Positions 1-10,840 are shown, numbered from the stretch's first letter. The stretch is DNA of 64,000 nt from Schaalia sp. ORNL0103 (GCF_019429565.1 NZ_JAHXSA010000001.1:1240001-1304000); one strand, 5' to 3'. The notes: generated by a model not told the origin, from the sequence alone. Made by a program: numbers and translations.

Positions 1-480
1 GTCCCACCCGGGCATGCGGGCGGGGCGGATCACGCGAGAGCGCTCCGCATCCACGGGACCAGGAACCGCCAGGGCAATGCCACCGACCCGCACGCCGACA
101 GCTTGTTCCTGGCGGGACACCTCGTCCATGACGGCACTGAGCACCGCCTGGGGGCCTTCCGCGATGTCGATGAGGAGGCTCGAGGCCTGCCCGACTCCGC
201 GGGTGGGGTCCGTCAGTGCGACGAGGCCGTGGTGGGCTCCCAGCTCGACGAGGGCGAGTGCTCCGGCGCCATCGGAGGTGACGAGGCGGCGCGCGCGCCG
301 CCCGCCCGTGGACACAGAGTGTTCCGCTTCCGCGATGACCCCGGCTTCGACAAGGCGAGACACAGCGGCCGACACCGTTGATGGTGCGAGGCCCGTTTGC
401 TTGACAATCGCGGGCCTGGTGTCTGCTTGACCGGACCCAATCAGCGTCAGGACGGTCTCGTCGACATCATGCGTGGCCAT
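1..480 (-). CDS. ROK-family transcriptional regulator, N-terminal part (cut by window edge)
   Basis: The frame opens at an ATG preceded by GGAGGTGTC and stays open for 160 codons to the window edge, so the C-terminal half is missing. The first ~65 residues look like a winged helix (TRPAIVKQTGLAPSTVSAAV is the recognition-helix region, then GGRRAR). The rest resembles the start of a ROK fold (ALALVELGAHHGLVAL, later GIALAVPGPVD). Such proteins usually repress sugar genes in response to a sugar or sugar phosphate. It is divergent from the ABC importer at 730 and may control it; that is inference. Confidence 0.75.
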   Translation of the reverse strand, partial: MATHDVDETVLTLIGSGQADTRPAIVKQTGLAPSTVSAAVSRLVEAGVIAEAEHSVSTGGRRARRLVTSDGAGALALVELGAHHGLVALTDPTRGVGQASSLLIDIAEGPQAVLSAVMDEVSRQEQAVGVRVGGIALAVPGPVDAERSRVIRPARMPGWD

Positions 481-654
481 GACACCTCCTCTAGGTACGT
501 ATGCAGTAACTACAACGTTACACTGCGCTCATCGTTGAGAACAGGATCCATTATGCCCCACCGAAGAAAGTGTGACACTTCTTTCGCCGAAATATCTTGT
601 TATTTTTTCGTAACATTCCACATTTTGGCCAAAGTGGCAACATTCGCCGACAAA

Positions 655-682
655 CTGTCATATGATGAACGTCATCTGACAG
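655..682. promoter_or_regulatory. Nested dyad and likely promoter upstream of the importer operon
   Basis: CTGTCA (655-660) pairs with TGACAG (677-682), and inside it GATGA pairs with TCATC around ACG. A TATGAT hexamer at 661-666 is a good -10 candidate about 65 bp before the ATG at 730. A second small dyad TGACA-GGGT-TGTCA spans 677-690. I see no clear -35. The surrounding 481-729 spacer is more AT-rich than the genes. A repressor site over the -10 is plausible but unproven. Confidence 0.35.
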
Positions 683-729
683 GGTTGTCATCCGTCAGTG
701 TCCCCGATCAACGTTGATTTGGAGCAGTC

Positions 730-2544
730 ATGAACCTTAGAAAGAAGCGGTGGATGGTCACCGGCGCGGCCCTCGCAATGGTCGCCTCCCTGGGCCTGTC
801 CGCCTGTGGTGGCGGCAGCAGCAGTAGCGGCGGCGGCCAGGCAGCCAACTCGGAAACCGGAAAGAACGAGGTCACGATGGCCTCGCGTACCCCCAACTGG
901 ATCTTCCCGGTCTCCGCAAAGGGCTACACGCAGGGCGAGAACGGCCAGTTCATCCAGGCGATGTACCGCCCGCTCTTCGCCTACAAGTCCACCTCTGATA
1001 CCCCCTACAAGATCAACCTCCCCAAGTCCCTGGGCACCGTTCCCGAGGTCTCTGAGGACGGCCTGACCTTCACCATCAAGCTGCGCGACGACGCCAAGTG
1101 GTCCGACGGCACGCCCGTCACCACCCGCGACGTTGAGTTCTGGTGGAACCTCGTCACCAACAACAAGGACGAGTGGGCCTCGTACAAGAAGGGCTTCTTC
1201 CCCGACGGTGCCGACCTGAAGATCGTCGACGAGCACACCTTCACCATCACCACCGAGACCAAGTTCGCCCCGGCCTGGTTCATTGACAACCAGATCAACA
1301 AGGTCGCTCTGCTCCCCCAGCACGCCTGGGACAAGTCCAGCGCCGACGAGGCCGTCTCCGACCTCGACCGCACCCCCGAGGGTGCCCAGAAGGTCTTTGC
1401 CTACCTGCAGGGCGAGGCGAAGAACCTGTCCTCCTACGCCACCAACCCGCTGTGGCAGACGGTGAACGGCCCCTGGAAGCTCAAGGAATTCACCCCCGAC
1501 CAGGGCCTGACGCTCGTCCCCAACGAGAACTACTGGGGCGAGGACAAGCCCAAGATCGACGCGCTGATCTACAAGGCATTCACGGGTGACGACGCCGAGT
1601 TCAACTCCGTGCGTTCGGGCTCCATCGACTTCGGCTACATCCCCGCCGCGCAGTACAACCAGCGCAAGGCCGTCGAGGACAAGGGCTACAACGTCTTCCT
1701 GTGGCCCGGCAACTCCATCACCTACCTGGCCCTGAACTTCGCACCCCAGGCCCCCGGCTCGAAGTTCATCAACCAGAAGTACATCCGCCAGGCGATGCAG
1801 GAGCTCATCGACCAGCCGACCCTATCTGAGAAGATCTGGTCCGGCACCGCTTCCCCGACCTGTGGCCCCGTCCCCATGGCGGCTGACAAGGTCGGCACCA
1901 CCGAGGGCTGCGTCTACAAGTTCGATCCGGATGCCGCCAAGAAGCTCCTTGAGGACCACGGCTGGAAGGTCGTGCCCGACGGCGAGAGCACGTGCGAGAA
2001 CCCCGGCACCGGCGCCAACCAGTGTGGCGAGGGCATCGCGGCCGGCGACAAGCTGAGCTTCAAGCTCGTCTCCCAGTCGGGCTTCGTCTCCACGCACCAG
2101 ATGTTCGAGGAGATCATCTCCCAGTTCGGCAAGCTCGGCATCAAGATCGACATGAACGAAGTTCCCGACTCGGTCGGCGCCTCGCAGGCATGTGACGACG
2201 AGACCCCCTGCACCTGGGACCTGTCCTTCTTCGGATCCCAGACCTCGTGGGGCTTCCCGATCTACGCCTCCGGCGAGCGCCTCTTCGCCACTGGCGCTCC
2301 CGTCAACCTCGGCCAGTACTCCAACCCCGAGGCCGACAAGCTCATCGAAGAGTCGACCCGCTCCTCCGAGCCCGACGCTCTCCAGGCATACAACGACTAC
2401 CTCGCGGAGGACCTCCCCGTTCTGTGGATGCCCAACCCGTACTACCAGATCACCGCGGTGAAGAAGACGCTCGACCTGGGCGAACTCGATGCCACCGGCG
2501 ACACCTGGCCCGAGGATTGGTCGTGGTCGACCGAAGGTAAGTAA
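730..2544 (+). CDS. Peptide-type ABC transporter substrate-binding lipoprotein (SBP family 5)
   Basis: This 604-residue protein binds the substrate outside the membrane for the importer encoded just downstream. It starts with a positive N-terminus, a hydrophobic stretch and the lipobox LSAC, then a Gly/Ser-rich spacer, as in actinobacterial lipoproteins. The body has the usual order of a family-5 (DppA/OppA-like) binding protein, including LRDDAKWSDGTPVTTRDVEF and GPWKLKEF. ATG 730 has GGAG six bases upstream. Substrate is probably oligopeptides, but family members also bind nickel or sugars, so specificity is not assigned. Confidence 0.88.
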   Translation: MNLRKKRWMVTGAALAMVASLGLSACGGGSSSSGGGQAANSETGKNEVTMASRTPNWIFPVSAKGYTQGENGQFIQAMYRPLFAYKSTSDTPYKINLPKSLGTVPEVSEDGLTFTIKLRDDAKWSDGTPVTTRDVEFWWNLVTNNKDEWASYKKGFFPDGADLKIVDEHTFTITTETKFAPAWFIDNQINKVALLPQHAWDKSSADEAVSDLDRTPEGAQKVFAYLQGEAKNLSSYATNPLWQTVNGPWKLKEFTPDQGLTLVPNENYWGEDKPKIDALIYKAFTGDDAEFNSVRSGSIDFGYIPAAQYNQRKAVEDKGYNVFLWPGNSITYLALNFAPQAPGSKFINQKYIRQAMQELIDQPTLSEKIWSGTASPTCGPVPMAADKVGTTEGCVYKFDPDAAKKLLEDHGWKVVPDGESTCENPGTGANQCGEGIAAGDKLSFKLVSQSGFVSTHQMFEEIISQFGKLGIKIDMNEVPDSVGASQACDDETPCTWDLSFFGSQTSWGFPIYASGERLFATGAPVNLGQYSNPEADKLIEESTRSSEPDALQAYNDYLAEDLPVLWMPNPYYQITAVKKTLDLGELDATGDTWPEDWSWSTEGK

Positions 2545-2565
2545 GCCTTCGCCTTGACGCCTCAC

Positions 2566-2605
2566 GGGGCAGGCGCCCGCACCCGCACATGCGGGCGCCT
2601 GCCCC
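2566..2605 (+). terminator. Strong intra-operon hairpin after the binding-protein gene
   Basis: Perfect 16-bp GC-rich arms at 2566-2581 and 2590-2605 flank an 8-nt loop. No T-run follows (cttactg) and the permease start lies 18 bp further on. It is more likely a leaky terminator or 3'-end stabiliser, raising binding-protein mRNA over permease mRNA, than a full stop. Confidence 0.7.
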
Positions 2606-2623
2606 CTTACTGTGGAGTTCGCA

Positions 2624-3583
2624 ATGTTCCAATTCATCCTCAAACGCCTCGGCCAGGCAGTCGTCGTTGTCTTCCTGGTCACCATCATCACCTTCATCCT
2701 CCTCCAGTCCCAGCCGGGCGGCGCAGCCCGAGCGGCACTCGGTAAGGATGCGACCCAAGAACAGCTCGCGGCCTTCGACCACGAAAACGGTTACGACAAG
2801 CCCATCCTCGAGCAATACAAAATCTACGTCACCAAAATTGCGCACGGCGACTTCGGCTACTCCTACCAGCACAACCAGTCTGTGAACGACCTGCTGGCAG
2901 CCCGCCTGCCGCGCACCATCTTCCTGTCTCTCCTGTCCACCATCCTGGCTCTCATTGTTGCGATCCCCCTGGGCGTGTGGCAGGCCGTCAAGAGAAATAA
3001 AGCGCCCGATTACATCGTGACGATCGCGTGTCTGCTCGCTTACTCGACGCCGATCTTCTTCGCGGGCCTCCTCCTCATCGTCCTCTTCTCCCAGGTGTGG
3101 CCGATCCTGCCCAACGATGCACCGCAGGGCGAGGCCCTGTCGGTCATGTGGGAGCAGTGGGACCACCTCGTCCTGCCCGTGTGTGCCCTGTCGATCGGCA
3201 CGATCGCCGCCTACGCGCGCTACGTGCGCTCCTCGATGGTGGATAACCTCAACGAGCAGTATGTGCGTACCGCTCGCGCGAAGGGTCTGTCGGAGTTCCG
3301 CGTCGTCTTCGTTCACACGCTGCGCAACGCCATGTTCCCCGTCATCACGATGATCGGCCTGTACATCCCCGCGATGTTCAGCGGCGCCCTCGTCATCGAG
3401 ACCCTCTTCAACTTCAACGGCATGGGCTACCTGTACTACCAGGCGACCGGCAGGCGCGACTACCCGATTCTCCTCGGCGTCGCCCTGATTATCTCCTTTG
3501 CGACCGTCATCGGCGCGCTCCTGGCAGACTTCCTCTACGCCGTCGCTGATCCCCGTATCCGACTGGCAGGACGTGCCAAATGA
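2624..3583 (+). CDS. ABC transporter permease, DppB/OppB type
   Basis: First inner-membrane permease of the importer. It begins with a transmembrane helix (VVVVFLVTIITFILLQSQPG), has a periplasmic loop with DFGYSYQ, and further helices with the binding-protein-dependent transport signature region (RTARAKGLSEFRVVFVHTLR). ATG 2624 is preferred over an in-frame GTG at 2612 because GGAG at 2614-2617 sits at normal distance; this gives 319 residues. It overlaps the next gene by four bases (ATGA), so the two permeases are probably translationally coupled. Confidence 0.88.
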   Translation: MFQFILKRLGQAVVVVFLVTIITFILLQSQPGGAARAALGKDATQEQLAAFDHENGYDKPILEQYKIYVTKIAHGDFGYSYQHNQSVNDLLAARLPRTIFLSLLSTILALIVAIPLGVWQAVKRNKAPDYIVTIACLLAYSTPIFFAGLLLIVLFSQVWPILPNDAPQGEALSVMWEQWDHLVLPVCALSIGTIAAYARYVRSSMVDNLNEQYVRTARAKGLSEFRVVFVHTLRNAMFPVITMIGLYIPAMFSGALVIETLFNFNGMGYLYYQATGRRDYPILLGVALIISFATVIGALLADFLYAVADPRIRLAGRAK

Positions 3584-4479
3584 CCACTGCAACAGCACCC
3601 ATCGCTGCGCCGGCCAAGGCGCGCACCGCCCGCAAATCGACGAAGCTGCAGGGCCTGCAGGTCTTCATGGAAAACAAGCTCGCCGTCTTCGGCGTGTGCC
3701 TGATCCTCATCCTGATGGCCTTCTCCTTCATCGGTCCCCTGTTCTACGTGACCGACCAGATCCACACGGACCTGTCGAACTCGGCGCTGCCTCCCTCCGC
3801 CGAGCATCCACTCGGCACCGACATGGTTGGATACGACCAGCTCGGACGCCTCATGAAGGGCGGCCAGACCTCGATCATCGTCGGTCTGTTCGCCGGCATC
3901 TTCGCCACCACGATCGGCACGCTCTACGGCGCGATCGCCGGCTTCGTGGGTGGCTGGATCGACGCAATCATGATGCGCATCGTTGACGCGCTCATGTCCG
4001 TGCCCGTCCTGTTCCTCTTCATGCTGATCGCCACGATGATCCCGCCGACCGTCCCGGTCCTCATCATCATCATGTCGGCCCTGTCCTGGCTGGGTACGTC
4101 CCGACTGATTCGAGGCGAGGCCCTGTCCCTGCGCACGCGCGAGTACGTCGTCGCGATGCGCGGCATGGGCGGCTCGATGCCCCGAGCGATCCGGACGCAC
4201 ATCGTCCGTAACACGATCGGTACCGTCATCGTCAACGCGACTTTCCAGGTCGCAGACGCCGTCCTCTACGTCGCCTACCTGTCGTTCCTCGGCCTGGGCG
4301 CGCAGCCTCCCGCCACTGACTGGGGAGCCATGCTCTCCAACAGCCAGTCGCACGTCTACTCGGGCAACTGGTGGCTGCTCTACCCGCCGGGCGTCCTCAT
4401 CATCCTGCTGGTCCTGTCGTTCAACTTCATCGGCGACGGCCTGCGTGACGCCTTCGAAGTTCGACTGCGCAAGAGGTGA
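3580..4479 (+). CDS. ABC transporter permease, DppC/OppC type
   Basis: Second permease (299 residues) and partner of the preceding DppB-like protein. It has an extended cytoplasmic N-terminus, a first helix (LAVFGVCLILILMAFSFIGP), the HPLGTDMVGYDQLGRL segment typical of the DppC N-terminal domain, and the coupling loop GEALSLRTREYVVAMRGMG. The start overlaps the upstream stop as ATGA. It stops 10 bp before the ATPase gene. Confidence 0.88.
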   Translation: MTTATAPIAAPAKARTARKSTKLQGLQVFMENKLAVFGVCLILILMAFSFIGPLFYVTDQIHTDLSNSALPPSAEHPLGTDMVGYDQLGRLMKGGQTSIIVGLFAGIFATTIGTLYGAIAGFVGGWIDAIMMRIVDALMSVPVLFLFMLIATMIPPTVPVLIIIMSALSWLGTSRLIRGEALSLRTREYVVAMRGMGGSMPRAIRTHIVRNTIGTVIVNATFQVADAVLYVAYLSFLGLGAQPPATDWGAMLSNSQSHVYSGNWWLLYPPGVLIILLVLSFNFIGDGLRDAFEVRLRKR

Positions 4480-4489
4480 GCACTGAACT

Positions 4490-6541
<2,052 letters not shown>

Positions 6542-6566
6542 CACACACGTTCATGCGAACTCCATG

Positions 6567-6606
6567 CGTTGCCCCCCAGCCCGCTGATGCGAGCCGGGGG
6601 GCAACG
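6567..6606 (+). terminator. Terminator of the peptide importer operon
   Basis: CGTTGCCCCCC (6567-6577) pairs with GGGGGGCAACG (6596-6606), 26 bp after the ATPase stop. Only two Ts follow, which is common in high-GC actinobacteria. Confidence 0.7.
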
Positions 6607-6718
6607 TTATGCGCGACAGTCACGTCATCGGGCCGCTATGCGCGTCTGAGGGGCGCAGGGCTGTGTCGCCCTCCCGGTGCCCACCGCTGCGCCTCAGACA
6701 GGATGCGCCCCAGGGCGA

Positions 6719-6800
6719 AGATTCCACCTGATCGGGAGCATTCAACCCGTTAGGGAAGATTCAACCCGATCAGAAGAGGTTGAATCTTCCCGATCGGGTG
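6719..6800. repeat. Three 19-bp tandem repeats capped by an inverted copy
   Basis: ATTC begins at 6721, 6740 and 6759, giving exact 19-bp spacing, with consensus ATTCAACCCGATCGGGAAG. The third copy is followed by an inverted copy so that GGGAAGATTCAACC (6753-6766) and GGTTGAATCTTCCC (6778-6791) form a perfect 14-bp dyad. An outer pair (6725-6737 with 6788-6800) matches with one mismatch. No gene or promoter explains it. Further upstream, 6607-6652 holds another stray TATGCGCG/TCATCGGG copy of the motif found at 7164-7336. Confidence 0.75.
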
Positions 6801-6930
6801 TAACACCTCATCAGGCACAAGCCTCGTCGCGGAGCTGGCCGCTCATGACCTTCCCCGTTATTGCTGGCGACACCCTACCGGCGTTTCTCGGCGCCCAGCC
6901 GGGCAGTCATGCACTAGTGAGGGAACATGA

Positions 6931-7032
6931 CACCAGGGGTAATGGCGGGGGGTTTTGCAGCATTAGGAGCCTCCCTTCGGCGTGTCACCGGCGTGTCGCG
7001 CCCCTCATGGTGCAAATCCCCCCCGTCTGGTG
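6931..7032. repeat. Interrupted long inverted repeat
   Basis: GGGGGGTTTTGCA (6947-6959) pairs with TGCAAATCCCCCC (7011-7023) with one mismatch, and outside it CACCAG (6931-6936) pairs with CTGGTG (7027-7032). It is one of several dyads in the noncoding gap between the importer ATPase and HU. Function is unknown. Confidence 0.5.
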
Positions 7033-7063
7033 GCGGCGAGGTCACAGTTCGGGGCGGTAAGGC

Positions 7064-7138
7064 GCCCAAATCGCAGACCACCTCGGTGAAAAACACTGAA
7101 AATAGGGTGCTGCGGCTGAGGTGGTCTGCGTTTTGGGC
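7064..7138. repeat. 21-bp inverted repeat with 33-nt loop
   Basis: Arms at 7064-7084 and 7118-7138 match at 20 of 21 positions (core CGCAGACCACCTC / GAGGTGGTCTGCG). This is far longer than a usual terminator stem and lies about 280 bp from HU and 520 bp from the ATPase. It could be a MITE remnant, a structured RNA or a protein-binding dyad. Confidence 0.65.
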
Positions 7139-7163
7139 ACAACGGTGCCTGGCCGGGTGTGTT

Positions 7164-7336
7164 GGTCGCACGCAAACCGCTGAATATGCGCGTCAACCCC
7201 TTGATACGCACGTAAACCTCTAGATGTGCGCGTGGGCAGCGCTGCCCACGCGCATATCATCGGGTTAACGTGCGAGGTGTCGCACCCACTCGCATGTCAT
7301 CGGGCCCACGTGCGCATTAGCGGGCCCACGTCCGCG
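7164..7336. repeat. Degenerate 20-bp repeats arranged around a 36-bp palindrome
   Basis: Units start at 7164, 7184, 7204 and 7224, with consensus near ATAYGCRCGTNAACCYCTWG. The fourth runs into a perfect 28-bp palindrome (7227-7254, core GGGCAGCGCTGCCC) that extends to 36 bp with one G/T pair. Beyond it, similar units occur in inverted orientation (GGGTTAACGTGCG at 7262-7274, GGGCCCACGTGCG at 7302-7314, a third near 7322). The head-to-head layout suggests arrayed protein-binding sites. Confidence 0.7.
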
Positions 7337-7365
7337 GCGAAGAGCACAGGACCGCACAGACGCGT

Positions 7366-7395
7366 GTGGGGCACGACCACTCGGTCGTGCCCCAC
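7366..7395 (-). terminator. Terminator of the HU gene
   Basis: GTGGGGCACGACC (7366-7378) pairs perfectly with GGTCGTGCCCCAC (7383-7395) around a 4-nt loop, about 25 bp beyond the HU stop on the minus strand. There is no clear T-run. Confidence 0.75.
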
Positions 7396-7419
7396 AGGCT
7401 ATTCGCTAGTGTCAGCGCG

Positions 7420-7701
7420 TCACTTGGAGACGGCCTTCTTCAGCGTGGAGCCAGCGGAGAGCTTCACACCGTAGCCAGCGGGGATCTTGATCTCTTCGCC
7501 GGTGCGGGGGTTACGGCCGGTGCGGGCGGCGCGCTCAACACGCTCGACGGAGAGCAGACCGGTCACCTTGACGGCCTCGCCCTTAGCCAGGGACTCAACG
7601 AGGACGGCCTGGAAGGCGGCCAGGGCCTCGTCGGCCTTCGCCTTGGTCAGGTCGGCACGTTCGGCAATCTGAGCGACAAGCTCGGTACGGTTCACGGACA
7701 T
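7420..7701 (-). CDS. hup: HU family nucleoid DNA-binding protein
   Basis: The 93-residue length is the usual size for HU. The N-terminus MSVNRTELVAQIAERADLTK is the dimerising helix pair, and GRNPRTGEEIKIPA is the hallmark DNA-minor-groove arm (the GRNPxTG signature). It lacks the long Lys/Ala-rich tail of mycobacterial or Streptomyces HupB/HupS. It would bend and compact chromosomal DNA as a dimer. It is monocistronic, with a hairpin directly downstream and an AT-rich promoter region upstream. Confidence 0.93.
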   Translation of the reverse strand: MSVNRTELVAQIAERADLTKAKADEALAAFQAVLVESLAKGEAVKVTGLLSVERVERAARTGRNPRTGEEIKIPAGYGVKLSAGSTLKKAVSK

Positions 7702-8009
7702 TGAGAAACCTCATTCCTGTTCGTTCTTGGTTACCACTGTCGTGGCCACGAATGACACACTACGAAATCTTTGGCGATTTTGCCGACTTTAGGGCCAGAT
7801 TTCGCGGATTTCACGAAAATATCTCGTTTTTTTGCTCAAAAACCGTCAATTCTGTGCGACAGATCACTCAAACTTGCCGAGTGGTTGCAATTCTGCGGAA
7901 CTCAAATGCGCCGCCACCGGCACGTTTTTCGGTAACAGGAACTTTTCCCTGCACCCAGTGCGCACCCCTCTCATTAGACCTGACAAACATAGACGACCGA
8001 CATACAAAA
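7702..8009. other. AT-rich intergenic region upstream of HU
   Basis: No gene is seen. The stretch is much more AT-rich than its surroundings, with several TTTCG/CGAAA tracts around 7760-7835, as expected for the promoter of a highly expressed nucleoid protein transcribed leftwards. I could not settle on one -35/-10 pair. Confidence 0.5.
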
Positions 8010-8043
8010 GGGCGGGGAGCGACCGCATGGCCGCTCCCCGCCC
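8010..8043 (-). terminator. Terminator of the sugar importer operon
   Basis: GGGCGGGGAGCG (8010-8021) pairs with CGCTCCCCGCCC (8032-8043). On the minus strand the stem is followed by TTTTGT, so it is a typical intrinsic terminator 22 bp after the permease stop. Confidence 0.85.
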
Positions 8044-8065
8044 TGATGAGAAGCTTCGCGATACC

Positions 8066-9241
8066 TCAGGCCGAGGCGCGCTGCTTGTTCCACACGTCGA
8101 AGGCAACCGCCAGGAGCAGGACAGCGCCCTTGACGATCTGCTGGGTGGAGGTGGAGGCACCCATGAGCTGCATGCCGTTAGACATGACGGCCATGATGAG
8201 GCCACCGATGAGGGCGCCGGACAGACGTCCAATACCGCCGGTCGTCGACGCACCACCGATGAAGCAGGCGGCGATCGCGTCGAGCTCGAACATGTTACCC
8301 GCCGAGGGCTGCGCGCCGTTCATACGCGCCGAGTAGACGACGCCGGCAACGCCCGCGAGGAAGCCCATGTTGACGTAGCACCAGAAGGTCACCTTCTTAA
8401 CGTCGATGCCGGACAGGGCAGCGGCGGACTTGTTGCCACCGATCGCGTACACGTCGCGGCCGAACATCGTCGACGACGCGAGGGTTCCGAAGACGAGAAC
8501 GAGGATCGCCAGGAGGATCAGCACGATGGGCAGGCCACGCTCGGTGGAGAGCTTGTACGCGAACCACATGACGACAACGGCGGTGACGACGATCTTCGCG
8601 ACGAACAGCCACATCGCCTCAACCGCCTGGTTGTAGGAGATGCGTGCACGGCGGGTGCGCACCTGCTGGTAGGCGAATCCTGCCACGCCGATGCCGAAGA
8701 TCACCAGGGTGAAGACGTCGAAGCCATTACCGCCCAGGAGACCGTTGAGGAAGCCGTTGGCGATGTTGTAGTAGCCCTTGGGGAAAGGCGAGAGCGAGAC
8801 GTTGTCGAGAACCTGGTAGGTCAGGCCACGGAACAGGAGCATGCCGGCCAGCGTGACGATGAAGCCGGGGATGCCCACGTAGGCGACCCAGAAACCCTGG
8901 AATGCACCGATCAGGATACCCATGACGAGGGCGGCGACGACACCAACCCACCAGGGGTAGCCCTGCTTGATGACGAGAACGCCACTGAGGGCGCCGGTCA
9001 CGGCCACAACCGAGCCGACGGAGAGGTCGATCTGGGCCAGGACGATGACGAAGAGCATGCCGATCGCGAGGATCAGGATGTAGGAGTACTGCAGAACGAT
9101 GTTCGTCAGGTTGCCCGACGAGAGGAAGGTGTCGGGGTTGAACGCCCAGAAGAGGACGACGATGGCGATGAACGCGATGAAGATGCCGCCCTGACGCAGG
9201 TTGGCCTTCAGCGTGTCAACCAGGCTGATTTCGGCGGTCAT
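8066..9241 (-). CDS. mmsB: Sugar ABC transporter permease, MmsB/GguB/XylH type
   Basis: Membrane subunit of a monosaccharide importer of the GguB/XylH class (391 residues). Many hydrophobic helices are visible ([16 protein letters not shown] near the start), plus a region with [14 protein letters not shown] near residue 80 typical of the RbsC/XylH permease family, and a C-terminal [19 protein letters not shown] loop. A longer open frame upstream is out of register with the ATPase. The ATG at 9241 overlaps the ATPase stop as ATGA and is the true start. It works with the ATPase at 9238 and binding protein at 10849. Confidence 0.88.
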   Translation of the reverse strand: MTAEISLVDTLKANLRQGGIFIAFIAIVVLFWAFNPDTFLSSGNLTNIVLQYSYILILAIGMLFVIVLAQIDLSVGSVVAVTGALSGVLVIKQGYPWWVGVVAALVMGILIGAFQGFWVAYVGIPGFIVTLAGMLLFRGLTYQVLDNVSLSPFPKGYYNIANGFLNGLLGGNGFDVFTLVIFGIGVAGFAYQQVRTRRARISYNQAVEAMWLFVAKIVVTAVVVMWFAYKLSTERGLPIVLILLAILVLVFGTLASSTMFGRDVYAIGGNKSAAALSGIDVKKVTFWCYVNMGFLAGVAGVVYSARMNGAQPSAGNMFELDAIAACFIGGASTTGGIGRLSGALIGGLIMAVMSNGMQLMGASTSTQQIVKGAVLLLAVAFDVWNKQRASA

Positions 9242-10785
9242 TTCTGGTCCTCCCTTGCGGGTTCGATAGTCATGAGTTCCATGAGGTTTTCCTGGGTGGC
9301 GTCTTCGGCCTTGACCTCGCCGGTGATGCGGCCGTACGCCAGGGTGTAGATGCGGTCCGAGACGCCGAGGACTTCCTCGAGCTCGGAGGAGATGACGATG
9401 ACGGCCTTGCCTTCTTCGACCATCTTGTTGATGAGCGTGTAGATCTCGAACTTCGCGCCGACGTCGATGCCACGCGTGGGTTCGTCGAGGATGAGGACGT
9501 CTGCGTCCGTGTAGAGCCACTTGGACAGGACGACCTTCTGCTGGTTGCCGCCCGACAGGGAGCCGGTCTTTTGGAGGACCGAGTTGGATCGGATGTTCAT
9601 CCGTTCCTTGTAGTCGGCGGCGACCGCCAGTTCCTTGTGTCCATCGACGAGGCCTCGGCGCGAGAGCTTGAACAGGCCTGCGGTGGCCACGTTATGCCGA
9701 ATGTCGTCGATGAGGTTGAGACCGTACTGCTTGCGATCCTCGGTCGCGTAGGCGATGCCGTGCTTGATCGCGTCCGAGACGGTCTTGATCTTAATCTCTT
9801 TACCGTCCTTGAAGAGCTTGCCCGAGATACGCGTACCGAAGGAGCGGCCGAAGATACTCATCGCAAGCTCGGTACGTCCGGCACCCATGAGGCCGGCAAT
9901 GCCGACGACCTCGCCATGACGCACGTTGAAGGAAGCCCCGGAGATCACGACGCGCCCTGCCTGGGACGGGTGGTAGACGGTCCAGTCTTCCACGCGGAAG
10001 ACCTCCTCGCCGATCTCCACGTTGCGCTCGGGGTAGCGCTGGGTAAGATCGCGGCCGACCATGAGCGAGATGATCTTGCCCTGCGTAGAGGCGGGGTCCT
10101 TCATGTCGATCGTCTCGATGGTCTGGCCGTCGCGCAGGATCGTCGTGCGGTCGGCGATCTCGGCGATCTCTCCGAGCTTGTGGGAGATGATGACGATGGC
10201 CACGCCCTGGTCGCGCAGGCTGCGCACGAGGTCGAGGAGCTGGGCCGAGTCGTTGTCGTTGAGGGCGGCGGTGGGCTCATCCAGGATCAGCAGGCGCACA
10301 TCCTTGGACAGAGCCTTGCCGATCTCGATGAGCTGCTGCTTGCCCACGCCGAGCGTGCCAACCTGGGTCGTCACGTTTTCCTTCAGGCCGACCTTTTCCA
10401 GGACCTTTTCGGCGCGGTGGTTGACCTCATGCCAGTCGATGAGGCCGAGCTTGCGGGGCTTCTCAGCGCCCAAGAAGATGTTTTCCGCGATCGACAGGTA
10501 GGGAACGAGGGCCAGCTCCTGGTGAATGATGCCAATGCCGAGCGCCTCGGAGTCCTTGATGGAGCGGAATTGGACTTCCTTGCCATCGAAGATGATGGTG
10601 CCGTCGTACTGCCCGTGGGGGTAGACGCCGGAGAGAACCTTCATAAGGGTGGACTTGCCGGCGCCGTTTTCGCCGCACAGGGCGTGAACTTCACCGGGGC
10701 GGACATCAAGGTTGACGTGCTTGAGGACGGGCACGCCATTGAAGCCTTTGTCGATGTCACGCATTTCCAAAATGTTCTGCGTCAT
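9238..10785 (-). CDS. mmsA: Sugar ABC transporter ATPase, MmsA/GguA/XylG type
   Basis: This 515-residue protein carries two ABC domains, the usual build for ribose/xylose/multiple-sugar importers. The first has Walker [10 protein letters not shown] and Walker [12 protein letters not shown]. The second has signature LSGGNQQKV and Walker [11 protein letters not shown], with a degenerate second Walker A (GLMGAGRTE), which is normal for the family. It hydrolyses ATP to drive the permease encoded four bases downstream. A 28-bp hairpin separates it from the binding-protein gene. Confidence 0.9.
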   Translation of the reverse strand: MTQNILEMRDIDKGFNGVPVLKHVNLDVRPGEVHALCGENGAGKSTLMKVLSGVYPHGQYDGTIIFDGKEVQFRSIKDSEALGIGIIHQELALVPYLSIAENIFLGAEKPRKLGLIDWHEVNHRAEKVLEKVGLKENVTTQVGTLGVGKQQLIEIGKALSKDVRLLILDEPTAALNDNDSAQLLDLVRSLRDQGVAIVIISHKLGEIAEIADRTTILRDGQTIETIDMKDPASTQGKIISLMVGRDLTQRYPERNVEIGEEVFRVEDWTVYHPSQAGRVVISGASFNVRHGEVVGIAGLMGAGRTELAMSIFGRSFGTRISGKLFKDGKEIKIKTVSDAIKHGIAYATEDRKQYGLNLIDDIRHNVATAGLFKLSRRGLVDGHKELAVAADYKERMNIRSNSVLQKTGSLSGGNQQKVVLSKWLYTDADVLILDEPTRGIDVGAKFEIYTLINKMVEEGKAVIVISSELEEVLGVSDRIYTLAYGRITGEVKAEDATQENLMELMTIEPAREDQK

Positions 10786-10812
10786 GTTTGCATTCCTCGA
10801 ATCGGAAGGGGT

Positions 10813-10840
10813 GGGGTGCGGGGCGAGTGCCCCGCACCCC
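10813..10840 (-). terminator. Intra-operon hairpin between binding-protein and ATPase genes
   Basis: GGGGTGCGGGGC (10813-10824) pairs perfectly with GCCCCGCACCCC (10829-10840) around GAGT, with no T-run. It sits just after the binding-protein stop, in the same place as the 2566-2605 hairpin of the other importer, and probably sets the binding protein to transporter ratio. Confidence 0.7.
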
